From contig NZ_JXSY01000015.1 of NCBI RefSeq assembly GCF_004329715.1, positions 62,001-126,000 on the forward strand: a stretch of 64,000 nucleotides of DNA. The letters run 5' to 3'. The translations under genes were made by a program, and so were the position numbers. Under the pieces are notes generated by a model. The model searched no databases, was not told the DNA's origin, and worked only from the letters and a program-made list of their open reading frames with translations. Shown piece after piece: positions 35,101-44,803 of this stretch. This DNA comes from Bowmanella sp. JS7-9. GTDB lineage: Bacteria > Pseudomonadota > Gammaproteobacteria > Enterobacterales > Alteromonadaceae. Position 1 is the first letter of the stretch. Every line of letters starts with the position of its first letter.

Positions 35101-36854
35101 TCGACTGGGCAAATTTCCATTTTCTTCGCCCTGACTGGTTTTGGGCGTTACTTCCGCTAAGCGTCCTGCTGGTAGCCATGCATTATGTGCAGACCAAAAA
35201 AAGCGGCTGGCATAGCCTGATTGCTGCGCATCTGAGTCAAAATTTGCTTGAAGGAAAAATTGCCGCCGCGTCCAGTTCATACCGGTGGTTGCTTGCTATT
35301 GGCTGGTTACTGGCTGTCAGTGCGCTGGCAGGACCAAGTTGGCAACGCTTGCCCCAACCTGTCTATCAGTTGCACACCGGCAAAGTGTTGGTGATGGACA
35401 TGTCACTGTCGATGCGTGCCACCGATATCAAACCTGATCGACTTACCCGTGCCCGTTACAAAGCGATTGATTTAATTAATCAAAGTGCCGAGGGAGAAAT
35501 GGGGCTGGTTGCGTATGCCGGCGACGGCTTTGTGATTAGTCCGCTCAGTACTGACGCCCTGAACCTGACCACCCTGATTCCGGCATTAGAGCCGGAAATT
35601 ATGCCCGTGCTCGGCAGTGACCCTATGGCTGGCTTACAGGCTGCCAGTGAGCTGCTTTCCAGTGCGGGTTATCAACAGGGGGACATTTTTTGGATCACCG
35701 ATGGTATTGATAACGATCAGGTTGCAGAGCTTAGGGCATACCTTAATGGCATCCCTTATCGCATGTCGGTGTTGTTGGTCGGTACGGAGCAAGGCGCGCC
35801 TGTCACCTTAAAAAATGGTCAGTTTCTGAAAGATCGGCGTGGCGACATCGTGGTACCGAAGAGTTTTGACCACCAGCTAAAAAGCCTGGCTGCCCAAACC
35901 GGAGGGGTACTGGTGCATATGCAAGCCGATGCAAGCGATATTGACTATATCACCCGCCAAACTCTGGTAGAGCGGGACACAAACGATGAGCAGCAAGACG
36001 ACAATCAGGGCGATCAGTGGCAAGAAGCAGGTCCTTGGTTGTTACTGCCGATACTTCTGTTCGCCGCAGCTAGTTTTCGGCGCGGCTGGTTGTTGTCTGT
36101 GGTTGGGGCGCTGGTGCTGACTCAACCAACCAAACCTGTATACGCCAGTGATATTGCCTCGGCCTGGCACACTCGCGACCAATTAGCGCAACAGGCCTTC
36201 GAGCAAGGCGAGTTCAAACAAGCTGCTGCCTTGTTTGAAAATCCCATGTGGCGTGGTATCGCGGCCTATAAGGCAGAAGATTACGAAACGGCGGCGCAAG
36301 CATTCAGCCAGGCCAGTGGCATAGAGGCGCAATACAATTTAGCCAATTCGTTGGCGCAACTGGGTCAGCTGGATGACGCCATTGCCCTGTATGACGCAGT
36401 GCTTGGACAACAACCCCAACATAGCGACGCGCAAGCCAATAAGGCTCTGCTTGAAAACCTCAAAAAACAACAAGAAGAGCAACAAAAACAACAAGAAGAG
36501 CAAGCGCAGCAGAATGAACAGCAGCAACAGGACTCACAACAGCAAAACGATGAGCAAGAGTCTGAGCAAAATCAGCAACAAAGCGAGCAGCAACAAAGTG
36601 AATCTGATGCATCCGAACAAGAGCAACAGCAGGAAGAGCAGCAAAGCGAGCAGCAAGCGCAGGAAAGTGATGCACAGGAGCAACAGGAGCGCTCTGCTGA
36701 AGAGTCATCCGCGCTTGAACAACAGATGCAATTGGAAAACCTGTTAAATAAAGTACCGGATGACCCATCCTATTTATTAAAACGCAAGATGTTACTGGAA
36801 TATCAGCAGCGACGCAGAACACAAACGCTGTCACCAGCCGAGGAGAATTGGTAA
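35097..36854 (+). CDS. VWA and TPR membrane protein, BatB/BatC-like, with Gln/Glu-rich tail
   Basis: 585 residues. An N-terminal membrane region is followed by a VWA domain (MDMSLSM MIDAS, FWITDGIDND), a second membrane helix near 320-345, TPR-like helices (about 370-450) and a low-complexity tail of some 90 residues made mostly of Q, E and S. The tail resembles those of BatB/BatC fusions. The TPR part faces the opposite side of the membrane from the tail-less BatA protein only if topology is conserved; this is inferred. Confidence 0.88.
   Translation: MIDWANFHFLRPDWFWALLPLSVLLVAMHYVQTKKSGWHSLIAAHLSQNLLEGKIAAASSSYRWLLAIGWLLAVSALAGPSWQRLPQPVYQLHTGKVLVMDMSLSMRATDIKPDRLTRARYKAIDLINQSAEGEMGLVAYAGDGFVISPLSTDALNLTTLIPALEPEIMPVLGSDPMAGLQAASELLSSAGYQQGDIFWITDGIDNDQVAELRAYLNGIPYRMSVLLVGTEQGAPVTLKNGQFLKDRRGDIVVPKSFDHQLKSLAAQTGGVLVHMQADASDIDYITRQTLVERDTNDEQQDDNQGDQWQEAGPWLLLPILLFAAASFRRGWLLSVVGALVLTQPTKPVYASDIASAWHTRDQLAQQAFEQGEFKQAAALFENPMWRGIAAYKAEDYETAAQAFSQASGIEAQYNLANSLAQLGQLDDAIALYDAVLGQQPQHSDAQANKALLENLKKQQEEQQKQQEEQAQQNEQQQQDSQQQNDEQESEQNQQQSEQQQSESDASEQEQQQEEQQSEQQAQESDAQEQQERSAEESSALEQQMQLENLLNKVPDDPSYLLKRKMLLEYQQRRRTQTLSPAEENW
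36457..36735 (+). repeat. Low-complexity CAA/CAG/GAG-rich coding tract
   Basis: About 280 bp encoding a Gln/Glu/Ser-rich segment within the VWA-TPR gene. Codons alternate CAA, CAG, GAG and GAA without a fixed period, making slippage-driven length change possible. Confidence 0.85.
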
Positions 36855-36856
36855 GT

Positions 36857-38572
36857 ATGAAACATTGGTTTGTCGCTATGCAGTTTTTAGCCTTGCTGAC
36901 CTTCAGTTCTTTAAGTACTGCCAGCGAACTGCGCGCGGTAGTCGATAAAAATCGTATCGCTGAAGATGAATCTGTTGTCCTGCAAGTCGTGTTAGAAGAT
37001 GATCCCGGTAATGATGTGCTGGACACCTCCCCATTACTGAAAGACTTCATTGTTGGACAGACGCAGGTTAGTCGCAGGACAGAAATGATAAATTGGAACA
37101 CGCGTCAGTTTACCCAGTGGACAACGGTAATTTACCCACGCACAACTGGCAAGATCACCATCCCGTCACTTTCGGTTGGCAGTTATAAAAGCGATCCCAT
37201 AACACTTGACGTTGTGCCTCTTGGCCAGATTCAGCAACGCCGGGACTTATTCCTGACCACCGAAGTCGACACCAGCAGTGTCTATGTACAACAACAAATC
37301 CGTTACACGGCAAAATTGTATATCGCCACAGCGGTACAGCGTGGTGGGTTAACCCCACCAACCATGCCAGATGCATCGGTTGAAATGATTGGCAAAGAGC
37401 GTGAATACAGTGATTACGTGGATGGCCAGCGTTACCGTATTATTGAATACACCTTTGCCATCACCCCTCAAAAAAGTGGCAGCTATTCCATTCGCGGTCC
37501 GGTCTTCGATGCTGAAGTGATTGACAATCAATCGGGTGGCTCGGGTTTATTCCGCAATACCAAGCGGGTCAGCCGCGTCGGTCCTGGTATAGACGTGCAA
37601 GTCAACGCGATCCCAGCATCTTATAGTCAGCATTGGCTGCCCAGCGAATATGTCGCATTGTCTGAAAAGTGGTCTGCAGAACCCACAGAATTTCGTGTTG
37701 GTGTGCCTATTACCCGGGAAATGATCCTGTCGGCTGTCGACGTGTCCCCAGAGCAATTGCCGGGAATCAATGCCATGTTCCCACCGAGTATGAAAACCTA
37801 TCCGGATCAGGGCAAAACCGGCAGTGTCGAAAAAGATGGTAATTTACTGGCACAGCGCAGTGAATCAGTGGCCATCATCCCTGACACACCGGGGCTAACC
37901 GTGTTACCCGAGGTCAGTATTCCCTGGTTTAACGTCGTTACCGGTGAGACTGAATATGCCATATTGCCGTCACGCAGTATCAACGTATTACCCGCACTGA
38001 ATGCGGCACAAACTAATTTGCCACCGGCAATATCTGATACACCTGAGTCGCCCGTTGCCAGTGAGAAACCTGATACGGCGGAACCACAACCCACAGCACT
38101 GCAATCCAGCGATGCACTACCCGCCACATCGGTCTGGTGGTCGCCTAGTAGCTGGATTTTACTGCTAGTCTGGCTGTTGACGTTAACCTTATGGTGGAAT
38201 CATTCTCGCCGAGGTTTAGGTGCTAAGCAGGAAAGTGCTAATTCCCAAGCCATACCGACCATCAGCAGCGCAGAAATTAAAACGCGCTTACACACTGCGC
38301 TTGTGCAGAATCAGGCAAACAAGGCCACAGTCTTGTTAAAGGACTATCTGGGAATGCTGACAGGCAACCGCTCACAAAGCATTAGCTCAAGCCTGATAAA
38401 GCTCGATGACGCGAAACTCAGTACGTTGGTCAATGAGATGTTGGCAAGTCAGTACGCTAACCAGCCCAGTGCTTGGCAAGGTCGACCTCTGGCAGAATAT
38501 TTGGGCCAGTTAGCGAAGGCTCAGAGGACCTCACCACAGGCGAGTCTTAAGCCGCTTTACCCTGTAACGTAA
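36857..38572 (+). CDS. BatD-like protein (oxygen tolerance family)
   Basis: 571 residues. A signal peptide (MKHWFVAMQFLALLTFSSLSTA) leads into repeated beta-sandwich domains (LRAVVDKNRIAEDESVVLQV opens the first), and a membrane helix near residues 435-450 (WILLLVWLLTLTLWW) precedes a cytoplasmic helical tail. BatD proteins close Bat operons in many phyla. The ATG at 36857 has AGGAG 11 bp upstream; a TTG three codons earlier would overlap the previous gene and is less likely. Confidence 0.88.
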   Translation: MKHWFVAMQFLALLTFSSLSTASELRAVVDKNRIAEDESVVLQVVLEDDPGNDVLDTSPLLKDFIVGQTQVSRRTEMINWNTRQFTQWTTVIYPRTTGKITIPSLSVGSYKSDPITLDVVPLGQIQQRRDLFLTTEVDTSSVYVQQQIRYTAKLYIATAVQRGGLTPPTMPDASVEMIGKEREYSDYVDGQRYRIIEYTFAITPQKSGSYSIRGPVFDAEVIDNQSGGSGLFRNTKRVSRVGPGIDVQVNAIPASYSQHWLPSEYVALSEKWSAEPTEFRVGVPITREMILSAVDVSPEQLPGINAMFPPSMKTYPDQGKTGSVEKDGNLLAQRSESVAIIPDTPGLTVLPEVSIPWFNVVTGETEYAILPSRSINVLPALNAAQTNLPPAISDTPESPVASEKPDTAEPQPTALQSSDALPATSVWWSPSSWILLLVWLLTLTLWWNHSRRGLGAKQESANSQAIPTISSAEIKTRLHTALVQNQANKATVLLKDYLGMLTGNRSQSISSSLIKLDDAKLSTLVNEMLASQYANQPSAWQGRPLAEYLGQLAKAQRTSPQASLKPLYPVT

Positions 38573-38624
38573 AAAATTTATGTGGCCACGAAAGCAAACG
38601 CGAGATACACAGGTCTTATCCGGC

Positions 38625-39137
38625 ATGATGATGAAACAACGACGTTTTGAAGCGCTGGTTGATGCCTTTCAGGCTGATCTGTATCGCTATGCTTACTGGC
38701 TATGCCACGATAAAACTGTGGCAGAAGACATCGTGCAGGAAACCTATCTGCGCGCGTGGAAAGCGCTGGACTCGCTACAGGATGAGCATGCCGCCAAATC
38801 CTGGTTGATTACCATTTTACGGCGTGAAAATGCCAGACGTTTCGAACGCAAACAATTTGATCTGGTAGATATTGATGACTTTGCTGTTGCCAGCGAGGAC
38901 GGTAGTCCGGATACCGCCATCGAACAGCGTGAAATTCAGCGTCATATCAGCGCTCTGGCGTTGGAATATCGCGAACCATTAATCCTGCAATTGATTTTTG
39001 GCCTCAGTGGTGACGAGATCGCCACACAATTGCAACTGAACAAAAATACCGTAATGACCCGATTATTTCGCGCCCGAAATCAACTAAAAGACGCTTTGCA
39101 GCCCTATTCTCAACAGGGAGGCCAACAACATGGATGA
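38625..39137 (+). CDS. ECF-type RNA polymerase sigma factor
   Basis: 170 residues with sigma region 2 (LYRYAYWLCHDKTVAEDIVQETYLRAWKAL) and region 4 (LSGDEIATQLQLNKNTVMTRLFRARNQL helix-turn-helix). No sigma-1.1 or region 3 is present. Three ATGs stand in a row at 38625; an earlier ATG at 38580 would add 15 residues unlike the family. It follows BatD by about 50 bp and overlaps the DUF3379 gene by 8 bp, the usual arrangement of a sigma factor and its anti-sigma. Confidence 0.88.
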   Translation: MMMKQRRFEALVDAFQADLYRYAYWLCHDKTVAEDIVQETYLRAWKALDSLQDEHAAKSWLITILRRENARRFERKQFDLVDIDDFAVASEDGSPDTAIEQREIQRHISALALEYREPLILQLIFGLSGDEIATQLQLNKNTVMTRLFRARNQLKDALQPYSQQGGQQHG

Positions 39138-39828
39138 TTTGACATTCCGCCGGGCACTGATGAGCAGCCCGGATGAGTTGGATGAGGCTCTGCGCAAAGC
39201 GATTGCCGAGCAACCTGACAAAAAGCAACTGTGGCTGGAACACCAACGTTTAAACGAGAAACTGCGCAACGCAGTGTGCGTACCTGCGCCAGATGGCATG
39301 CGTGCACGCTTAATGCTGCGCCAAACCATGCAACAGCGTCATCGCAGTCGGCGACGCCAATATTGGGCAGTCGCAGCAAGTGTTGCGCTGGTTAGCCTAT
39401 TTAGCCTGACCTATCTGCTTCCGGGCAACGTCAATCTTGGCGACCATGCTTTAGCGCATGTCTACCACGAAGGGACGGCACCTTTTCTAATCGATGAACA
39501 AGTAGGACTGAGTCAGGTTAATGCCAAACTTGCACAATTCAGTGGCCAGTTCACCGGTGACATTGGCAAGGTGTATTACGCTAACCTATGTGATTTTGAC
39601 CGGATAAAAAGCCTGCATATGATCATTGATGGGCCGGATGGCAAAGTATCGGTTTTTGTTGTTCCGCATCAGGCCCAGCAGCAGGTACCAGCCTATTTCC
39701 ACGATGCCCTATACACAGGCGAATCAAAAAATTTAGGCCATGCCAGTGTTGTGGTGGTGGGAAAATCCGCCGCAGCGGTAGAACAGGCTCTACAGCGGGT
39801 CAGCAATCAGTTGCAATTCAGCGCATGA
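39130..39828 (+). CDS. DUF3379 membrane protein, probable anti-sigma factor
   Basis: 232 residues. A cytoplasmic N-terminus (about 1-78) with a zinc-less anti-sigma-like helical region (LWLEHQRLNEKLR) is followed by one membrane helix (about 79-99) and a periplasmic domain. DUF3379 members are commonly encoded right after ECF sigma factors in Alteromonadales. The role as anti-sigma is inferred from position and topology. Confidence 0.75.
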   Translation: MDDLTFRRALMSSPDELDEALRKAIAEQPDKKQLWLEHQRLNEKLRNAVCVPAPDGMRARLMLRQTMQQRHRSRRRQYWAVAASVALVSLFSLTYLLPGNVNLGDHALAHVYHEGTAPFLIDEQVGLSQVNAKLAQFSGQFTGDIGKVYYANLCDFDRIKSLHMIIDGPDGKVSVFVVPHQAQQQVPAYFHDALYTGESKNLGHASVVVVGKSAAAVEQALQRVSNQLQFSA

Positions 39829-39835
39829 TACCTGC

Positions 39836-40297
39836 TTAATCCGCGCTATTAGAGCGAACCATATCGATGTGCATTATGCCGCCATCGTCGTAGGGCTCGC
39901 TTGACTGCGCGAAACCAAATTGTGCATAAAAAGCAGAAGCCTGAACCTGCGCGGACAGTTTAACCGCTGTAACGTCCTCGCAATCAGCCACTCGGCGCAG
40001 CGCGCTGTTTAGTAGTATTTTGCCATAGCCAAGGCCCCGCACGTCAGGGCTGAGCACGATACGTTGCAATTTGGCTGTTTGCGCGGTGATGAGCAAACGC
40101 AAATATCCACACAGCTGATTCTCCCGGAAAAGCAAAAGGTGCTGGCTGGATTCGTCGTGCCCATCAATATCTTCATATAAGCTCTGTTGTTCCAGCATAA
40201 ACACGTCCTGACGCAATTTCAGTACGGCATACAAGGTCTGGCAACTCATCTGTTCAAAATCCAGCCATCTTAGTGTCGGTTCAGCATGGTTTTGCAA
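39836..40297 (-). CDS. elaA: ElaA-family GNAT acetyltransferase
   Basis: 153 residues, the length of E. coli ElaA. Shared features are LYAVLKLRQDVFMLEQ, DIDGHDESSQHLL, the acetyl-CoA loop VRGLGYGKILL and QASAFYAQFGF, ending near the GIMHIDM motif. The TTG at 40297 with GGAG 7 bp upstream was chosen; frames extending to 40372 add residues unlike the family. It converges on DUF3379 and diverges from putP. Confidence 0.85.
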   Translation of the reverse strand: MQNHAEPTLRWLDFEQMSCQTLYAVLKLRQDVFMLEQQSLYEDIDGHDESSQHLLLFRENQLCGYLRLLITAQTAKLQRIVLSPDVRGLGYGKILLNSALRRVADCEDVTAVKLSAQVQASAFYAQFGFAQSSEPYDDGGIMHIDMVRSNSAD

Positions 40298-40357
40298 TTG
40301 GTGTCTCCGGTAAATCCTGTTAGCATGGCGTGATAACAATAAAAACAAGGCTTTGCA

Positions 40358-41845
40358 ATGCAAACGGGTCAAGTCATTTCACTTTCGCTGTATTTTTTAT
40401 TGATGTTAGGGATCGGTCTCTACGCCTACCGACAAGCATCAAGCAATTTGTCAGGCTATATGCTGGGTGGGAGGTCATTAGGGCCAGCAGTCACCGCACT
40501 ATCCGCAGGCGCTTCTGACATGAGTGGCTGGATCCTGATGGGATTGCCCGGCGCGTTATATGTCAGTGGACTGGTTAATGTTTGGATTGTCATTGGCTTA
40601 CTGATTGGTGCCTATGTTAATTACCTGTTTCTGGCCCCGCGTCTGCGCGTTTATACCGAGGAGGCCGGCGATGCTATTACCCTACCCGACTACTTTGAGA
40701 ATCGATTCAATGACTCGTCTCGTCTGCTGCGCATTTTGTCTTCATTGGTAATTATTATATTTTTTACACTTTACACATCTTCCGGCGTGGTCGCAGGTGG
40801 CAAGCTATTCGAGAGTGCATTTGGCCAAAGCTATGAATTGGGGTTATACCTGACAGCCGGGGTTGTCGTGCTCTATACCCTGTTTGGCGGATTTCTCGCG
40901 GTCAGCCTGACTGACTTTGTGCAAGGTTGCATTATGCTTATCGCACTGGTTTTAGTGCCGGTAGTGGCCTTTTCCGATATCGGCGGGATGCAGCCGCTTA
41001 CGGATGTACTCAACCAACAATCTGAGGGTTTTTTGAATATATTCAATGGCGTCGGCGCTATGGCAATCATATCGGCCATGGCATGGGGTCTGGGCTATTT
41101 CGGTCAACCGCATATTATTGTGCGTTTTATGGCGATTCGTGATGTGAAAGCGCTCCCTGTCGCAAGACGTATTGGCATGAGCTGGATGTTGCTATCTGTA
41201 TTGGGTGCACTAGCAACCGGATTAGTCGGCCTTGCTTACGTTAAACAACATGGAGCAGAGTTAGCCGATGCGGAAACCATATTTATCTATTTATCCGGCG
41301 TGCTATTTCATCCGTTAATCAGTGGCTTCTTACTCGCCGCGGTGCTCGCTGCCATTATGAGTACCATTTCATCTCAGCTACTGGTTACCTCTAGTTCATT
41401 AACCGAAGATATTTACAAAGCATTTTTCCACAAACACGCATCCGATAAAGAGTTAGTGCTGGCTGGCAGACTATCGGTAGTACTGGTTGCTTTGGTGGCC
41501 ATTTTACTGGCTACCCGTCGTGATAGCAGTATCCTGCAATTGGTGAGCTATGCATGGGCAGGGTTTGGCGCAGCGTTTGGACCAGTAATTCTACTTAGCT
41601 TATTTTGGAAAGGCGTCAGTCGTGAAGGCACTTTTGCAGGCATGTTATCCGGGGCAGTGACGGTTTTATGGTGGAGTAACAGCACTTTACAGATTGATAA
41701 TCAGTCTTTAAATACATGGTTGTATGCTATCGTGCCAGGATGTCTGGTGGCAGCTTTAGCAACGGTTTTAGTCAGTTGGGCTAAATCACCGTCAGAACAA
41801 GTATTGCAAGGATTTCAGCGTTTTAGTGAGTTACTGAAGCGGTAA
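40358..41845 (+). CDS. putP: Sodium/proline symporter PutP
   Basis: 495 residues with about 13 membrane helices of the SSS family. LGGRSLGPAVTALSAGASDMSGWILMG and the GFGAAFGPVILLSLFWKG region follow E. coli PutP closely. It imports proline with sodium. AAGG precedes the ATG. No putA lies nearby. Confidence 0.92.
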   Translation: MQTGQVISLSLYFLLMLGIGLYAYRQASSNLSGYMLGGRSLGPAVTALSAGASDMSGWILMGLPGALYVSGLVNVWIVIGLLIGAYVNYLFLAPRLRVYTEEAGDAITLPDYFENRFNDSSRLLRILSSLVIIIFFTLYTSSGVVAGGKLFESAFGQSYELGLYLTAGVVVLYTLFGGFLAVSLTDFVQGCIMLIALVLVPVVAFSDIGGMQPLTDVLNQQSEGFLNIFNGVGAMAIISAMAWGLGYFGQPHIIVRFMAIRDVKALPVARRIGMSWMLLSVLGALATGLVGLAYVKQHGAELADAETIFIYLSGVLFHPLISGFLLAAVLAAIMSTISSQLLVTSSSLTEDIYKAFFHKHASDKELVLAGRLSVVLVALVAILLATRRDSSILQLVSYAWAGFGAAFGPVILLSLFWKGVSREGTFAGMLSGAVTVLWWSNSTLQIDNQSLNTWLYAIVPGCLVAALATVLVSWAKSPSEQVLQGFQRFSELLKR

Positions 41846-41877
41846 TCCAAACGTAGTATTTAGCCAAAGATGAGGAT

Positions 41878-41920
41878 ATGCTGATCATCTCGACAGACTT
41901 CGCAAAAATCAGCATTTTCT
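41878..41920 (+). terminator. Weak terminator-like inverted repeat after putP
   Basis: ATGCTGAT (41878-41885) and ATCAGCAT (41908-41915) form an 8-bp stem with a 22-base loop and a short T-run. It lies in the 119-bp gap before the EAL-HDOD gene. Confidence 0.35.
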
Positions 41921-41964
41921 GAGCGACCAATTAGATAAGTAGTGGTAGAAATCACAAAGGAGCA

Positions 41965-43191
41965 ATGATGTTTTTTGCTGCCCGTCAGCCCATTCTTCAC
42001 GCCGACCAGACGTTATTTGCGTACGAATTATTATTTCGTGAGGGATTGGAAAACGTTTTTCCAGACATCGATGCTGAACAGGCCACCAGTCGTATGGTGG
42101 AAGGTCTGCAGTCTACTCTGGACTTGCCTCGATTAACTCAAGACAAGCCTGCCTTTATTAACTTTACTCACGACAGTTTGCTCAATGGCTATCCAATGAT
42201 GCTTAGCCAGGATCAAATTGTGGTAGAAATTTTAGAGACCGCCCGCCCGACCCGGCGCCTGTTAGACTCAGTTAAAGAGTTAAAAGAACGTGGCTATCAG
42301 ATCGCGTTAGACGACTACGAACACGATTCAGTATGGGCACATTTTTTTCCTTACATCGACATTATCAAGGTCGACGTAATGGTTACGGATGAAGATACGA
42401 TTCGTCAGATCATTCATGACATTCGTCTGTTTCCGCAAATTAAGTTACTGGCAGAAAAAGTCGAAACTCATGATCAGTTTCAACGCATGATTTCTCTGGG
42501 ATTTAGCTATTTTCAAGGGTATTTTTTCAGCCGCCCTGAGGTGATGCAATCAAAACGCCTTGACCACTCGAGCATGGCGCTTACCAACCTCGTTGTGCAA
42601 TTATCTAAAAATTCCGTGGCAGTTGATGACGTTTTAAAGGTTTTTGAAGGTGATGCAAATTTGTCCTTCAAACTATTGCGTTATGTAAACTCACCGTTAT
42701 TTCGACGTCGAAACGAAATCCAAACTATTCGCCAGGCCATCGTGGTATTGGGGGAGCAGGAACTAAAACGCTTTGTTTATTTGCTATTCAGCGCCTCCGT
42801 GGGCGAGAGTAAACCAGCAGAATTGAGCAACATGTCACTGGTGCGAGCTCGCTTCGGTGAATTGTTAATGTCTGCCAGAGCGATGGACAGTCAGGCAGAA
42901 AGCGCCTTTCTGGTCGGTTTATTGTCCACGCTGGATGCCATGTTGAATACGTCTATGGAAGAGTTATTGCAATCGCTGGCTTTAGTCGATGATATGAAAA
43001 ATGCGTTGCTGCATGGTACTGGCATAATGGGCGAGAGCCTACAGTTAGTTCAGGCGTTGGAACAAGCCAACTGGACCAAGGTAATGAATATGGAACAACG
43101 TTTGGGGCTTGCCGATGAACTGGCCAAAAAACTCTATCTTGAGTCGCTGGAATGGGCTGCAGAACGCCAAAAGGCGAGCGCGGCGGTCTAA
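41965..43191 (+). CDS. EAL-HDOD signalling protein
   Basis: 408 residues. An N-terminal EAL-like domain (about 1-205) is joined to an HDOD domain (about 205-390), the YuxH/CdgJ layout. The EAL signature is ELL, but NFTHD, VEILE, LDDYE, KVDV, AEKVE and FQGYFFSRP keep the positions of catalytic residues, so c-di-GMP hydrolysis is possible. Vibrio CdgJ, of the same layout, promotes motility. AAAGGAG precedes the start. Confidence 0.88.
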   Translation: MMFFAARQPILHADQTLFAYELLFREGLENVFPDIDAEQATSRMVEGLQSTLDLPRLTQDKPAFINFTHDSLLNGYPMMLSQDQIVVEILETARPTRRLLDSVKELKERGYQIALDDYEHDSVWAHFFPYIDIIKVDVMVTDEDTIRQIIHDIRLFPQIKLLAEKVETHDQFQRMISLGFSYFQGYFFSRPEVMQSKRLDHSSMALTNLVVQLSKNSVAVDDVLKVFEGDANLSFKLLRYVNSPLFRRRNEIQTIRQAIVVLGEQELKRFVYLLFSASVGESKPAELSNMSLVRARFGELLMSARAMDSQAESAFLVGLLSTLDAMLNTSMEELLQSLALVDDMKNALLHGTGIMGESLQLVQALEQANWTKVMNMEQRLGLADELAKKLYLESLEWAAERQKASAAV

Positions 43192-43292
43192 TTACTTATA
43201 ACTAATTCACATAATGAAGCATCTAAAAATAAAGATATCGAATTAAAAAAGTTGTAAATTATTCGCGTTTTTGAATGCTTTCGGGTACGGAC

Positions 43293-44207
43293 ATGACGAT
43301 ATCAAATAAAACGCTCACTCACCTTAAACAACTTGAAGCGGAAAGCATTCACATTTTCCGTGAAGTTGCCGCTGAGTTCGAAAATCCAGTGATGCTGTAT
43401 TCAGTGGGTAAGGATTCATCGGTTTTACTGCATCTGGCGCGCAAAGCGTTTTATCCAGGCAAAATTCCTTTTCCACTATTGCACGTAGACACCACCTGGA
43501 AATTTGCGGAAATGATTCAGTTTCGCGATCAGATGGCAGAAAAATACGGGTTTGAATTGTTAGTGCATCAAAATCCCGATGGCATTGCCATGAAGGTGGG
43601 GCCATTTACTCACGGCAGTGCCAAGCACACCGATATTATGAAAACTCAGGCGCTTAAGCAGGCACTCAATCATTATAAATTTGATGCTGCATTTGGTGGT
43701 GCGCGTCGTGACGAAGAAAAATCCCGCGCCAAAGAACGTGTATATTCCTTCCGTGATGAAAACCATCGCTGGGACCCGAAAAATCAACGCCCGGAATTGT
43801 GGAATATCTACAACGCGCGGATTAACAAGGGTGAGAGCATCCGTGTATTCCCCATGTCCAACTGGACTGAATTAGATATCTGGCAATATATCTACCTGGA
43901 AAATATTGAAATCCCTTCATTGTATTTTGCCAAACCACGTCCGGTAGTGGAACGTGATGGCGTACTAATCATGGTCGATGATGACCGCATGCCACTCAAG
44001 CCGGATGAGCAGCCACAGATGCGCTCCGTTCGATTCCGTACTCTGGGATGTTACCCGCTGACCGGCGCCGTTGAGTCAACCGCCAGCACCTTGCCTGAGG
44101 TGATTCAGGAAATGTTGCTAACCAAAACCTCAGAACGTCAGGGCCGCGTTATCGATCACGATGAAACCGGTTCGATGGAAAAGAAAAAAATGGAAGGATA
44201 TTTCTGA
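43293..44207 (+). CDS. cysD: Sulfate adenylyltransferase subunit CysD
   Basis: 304 residues. It forms adenosine-5'-phosphosulfate from sulfate and ATP together with CysN. The PP-loop SVGKDSS, the [22 protein letters not shown] tract, and [17 protein letters not shown] match E. coli CysD (302 residues). The start at 43293 gives the family length; a start six codons earlier has no ribosome binding site. It begins the cysDCQN operon and overlaps cysC by one base. The 100 bp upstream are very AT-rich, as at CysB-controlled promoters, but no CysB site can be asserted. Confidence 0.96.
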   Translation: MTISNKTLTHLKQLEAESIHIFREVAAEFENPVMLYSVGKDSSVLLHLARKAFYPGKIPFPLLHVDTTWKFAEMIQFRDQMAEKYGFELLVHQNPDGIAMKVGPFTHGSAKHTDIMKTQALKQALNHYKFDAAFGGARRDEEKSRAKERVYSFRDENHRWDPKNQRPELWNIYNARINKGESIRVFPMSNWTELDIWQYIYLENIEIPSLYFAKPRPVVERDGVLIMVDDDRMPLKPDEQPQMRSVRFRTLGCYPLTGAVESTASTLPEVIQEMLLTKTSERQGRVIDHDETGSMEKKKMEGYF

Positions 44208-44803
44208 TGAGCACCAATCTGACCTGGCACCAACATAAAATAGACAAAGCTGCACGCAGTCAAGCCAATGGCAACAGGCCTTTCGTCTTGTGGTTTACCG
44301 GCCTGAGCGGCTCTGGAAAGTCTACCATCGCCAACATTGTCGAACAAAAACTGCATGTAGCGGGCAAAAGCACCTATCTGCTGGATGGCGACAACATTCG
44401 CCACGGATTGTGTGGTGACCTGGGCTTTAGCGATAAAGATCGGGTGGAAAATATCCGTCGCATCGCGGAAGTGAGCAAGTTGTTTGTCGATGCTGGCGTC
44501 ATCGTATTAACGGCTTTTATTTCCCCTTTTCGTGCTGACAGAAATGCGGCCAGACATATTCTCGCCGAAGGCGAATTTGTTGAAGTGTTTGTCGATACGC
44601 CCTTAGAAGAATGTGAGAAACGCGATCCTAAGGGCTTGTATAAGAAGGCTCGCAAAGGTGACATCCCCGATTTCACGGGCATTGGCTCGGCTTATGAAGC
44701 TCCTACCTCTCCGGAGATCCACCTGACCTGGAAAGGACAGAATGAAATCACCGCTGCAGACGAAGTCATCGCACAACTCAAAACGCTGGGGTATCTGGCC
44801 TAA
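44207..44803 (+). CDS. cysC: Adenylylsulfate kinase CysC
   Basis: 198 residues phosphorylating APS to PAPS. The P-loop is [35 protein letters not shown] and [22 protein letters not shown] are the kinase hallmarks. It is separate, not fused to CysN, and overlaps both cysD and cysQ by one base. Confidence 0.96.
   Translation: MSTNLTWHQHKIDKAARSQANGNRPFVLWFTGLSGSGKSTIANIVEQKLHVAGKSTYLLDGDNIRHGLCGDLGFSDKDRVENIRRIAEVSKLFVDAGVIVLTAFISPFRADRNAARHILAEGEFVEVFVDTPLEECEKRDPKGLYKKARKGDIPDFTGIGSAYEAPTSPEIHLTWKGQNEITAADEVIAQLKTLGYLA

Noticed and set aside
36460-37101. Long minus-strand frame over the VWA-TPR and BatD junction
   Set aside because: It arises from the CAA/CAG-rich tract read backwards and has no domain character.
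43192-43292. CysB binding site before cysD
   Set aside because: The region is AT-rich and suitable, but CysB sites are too degenerate to call by eye.
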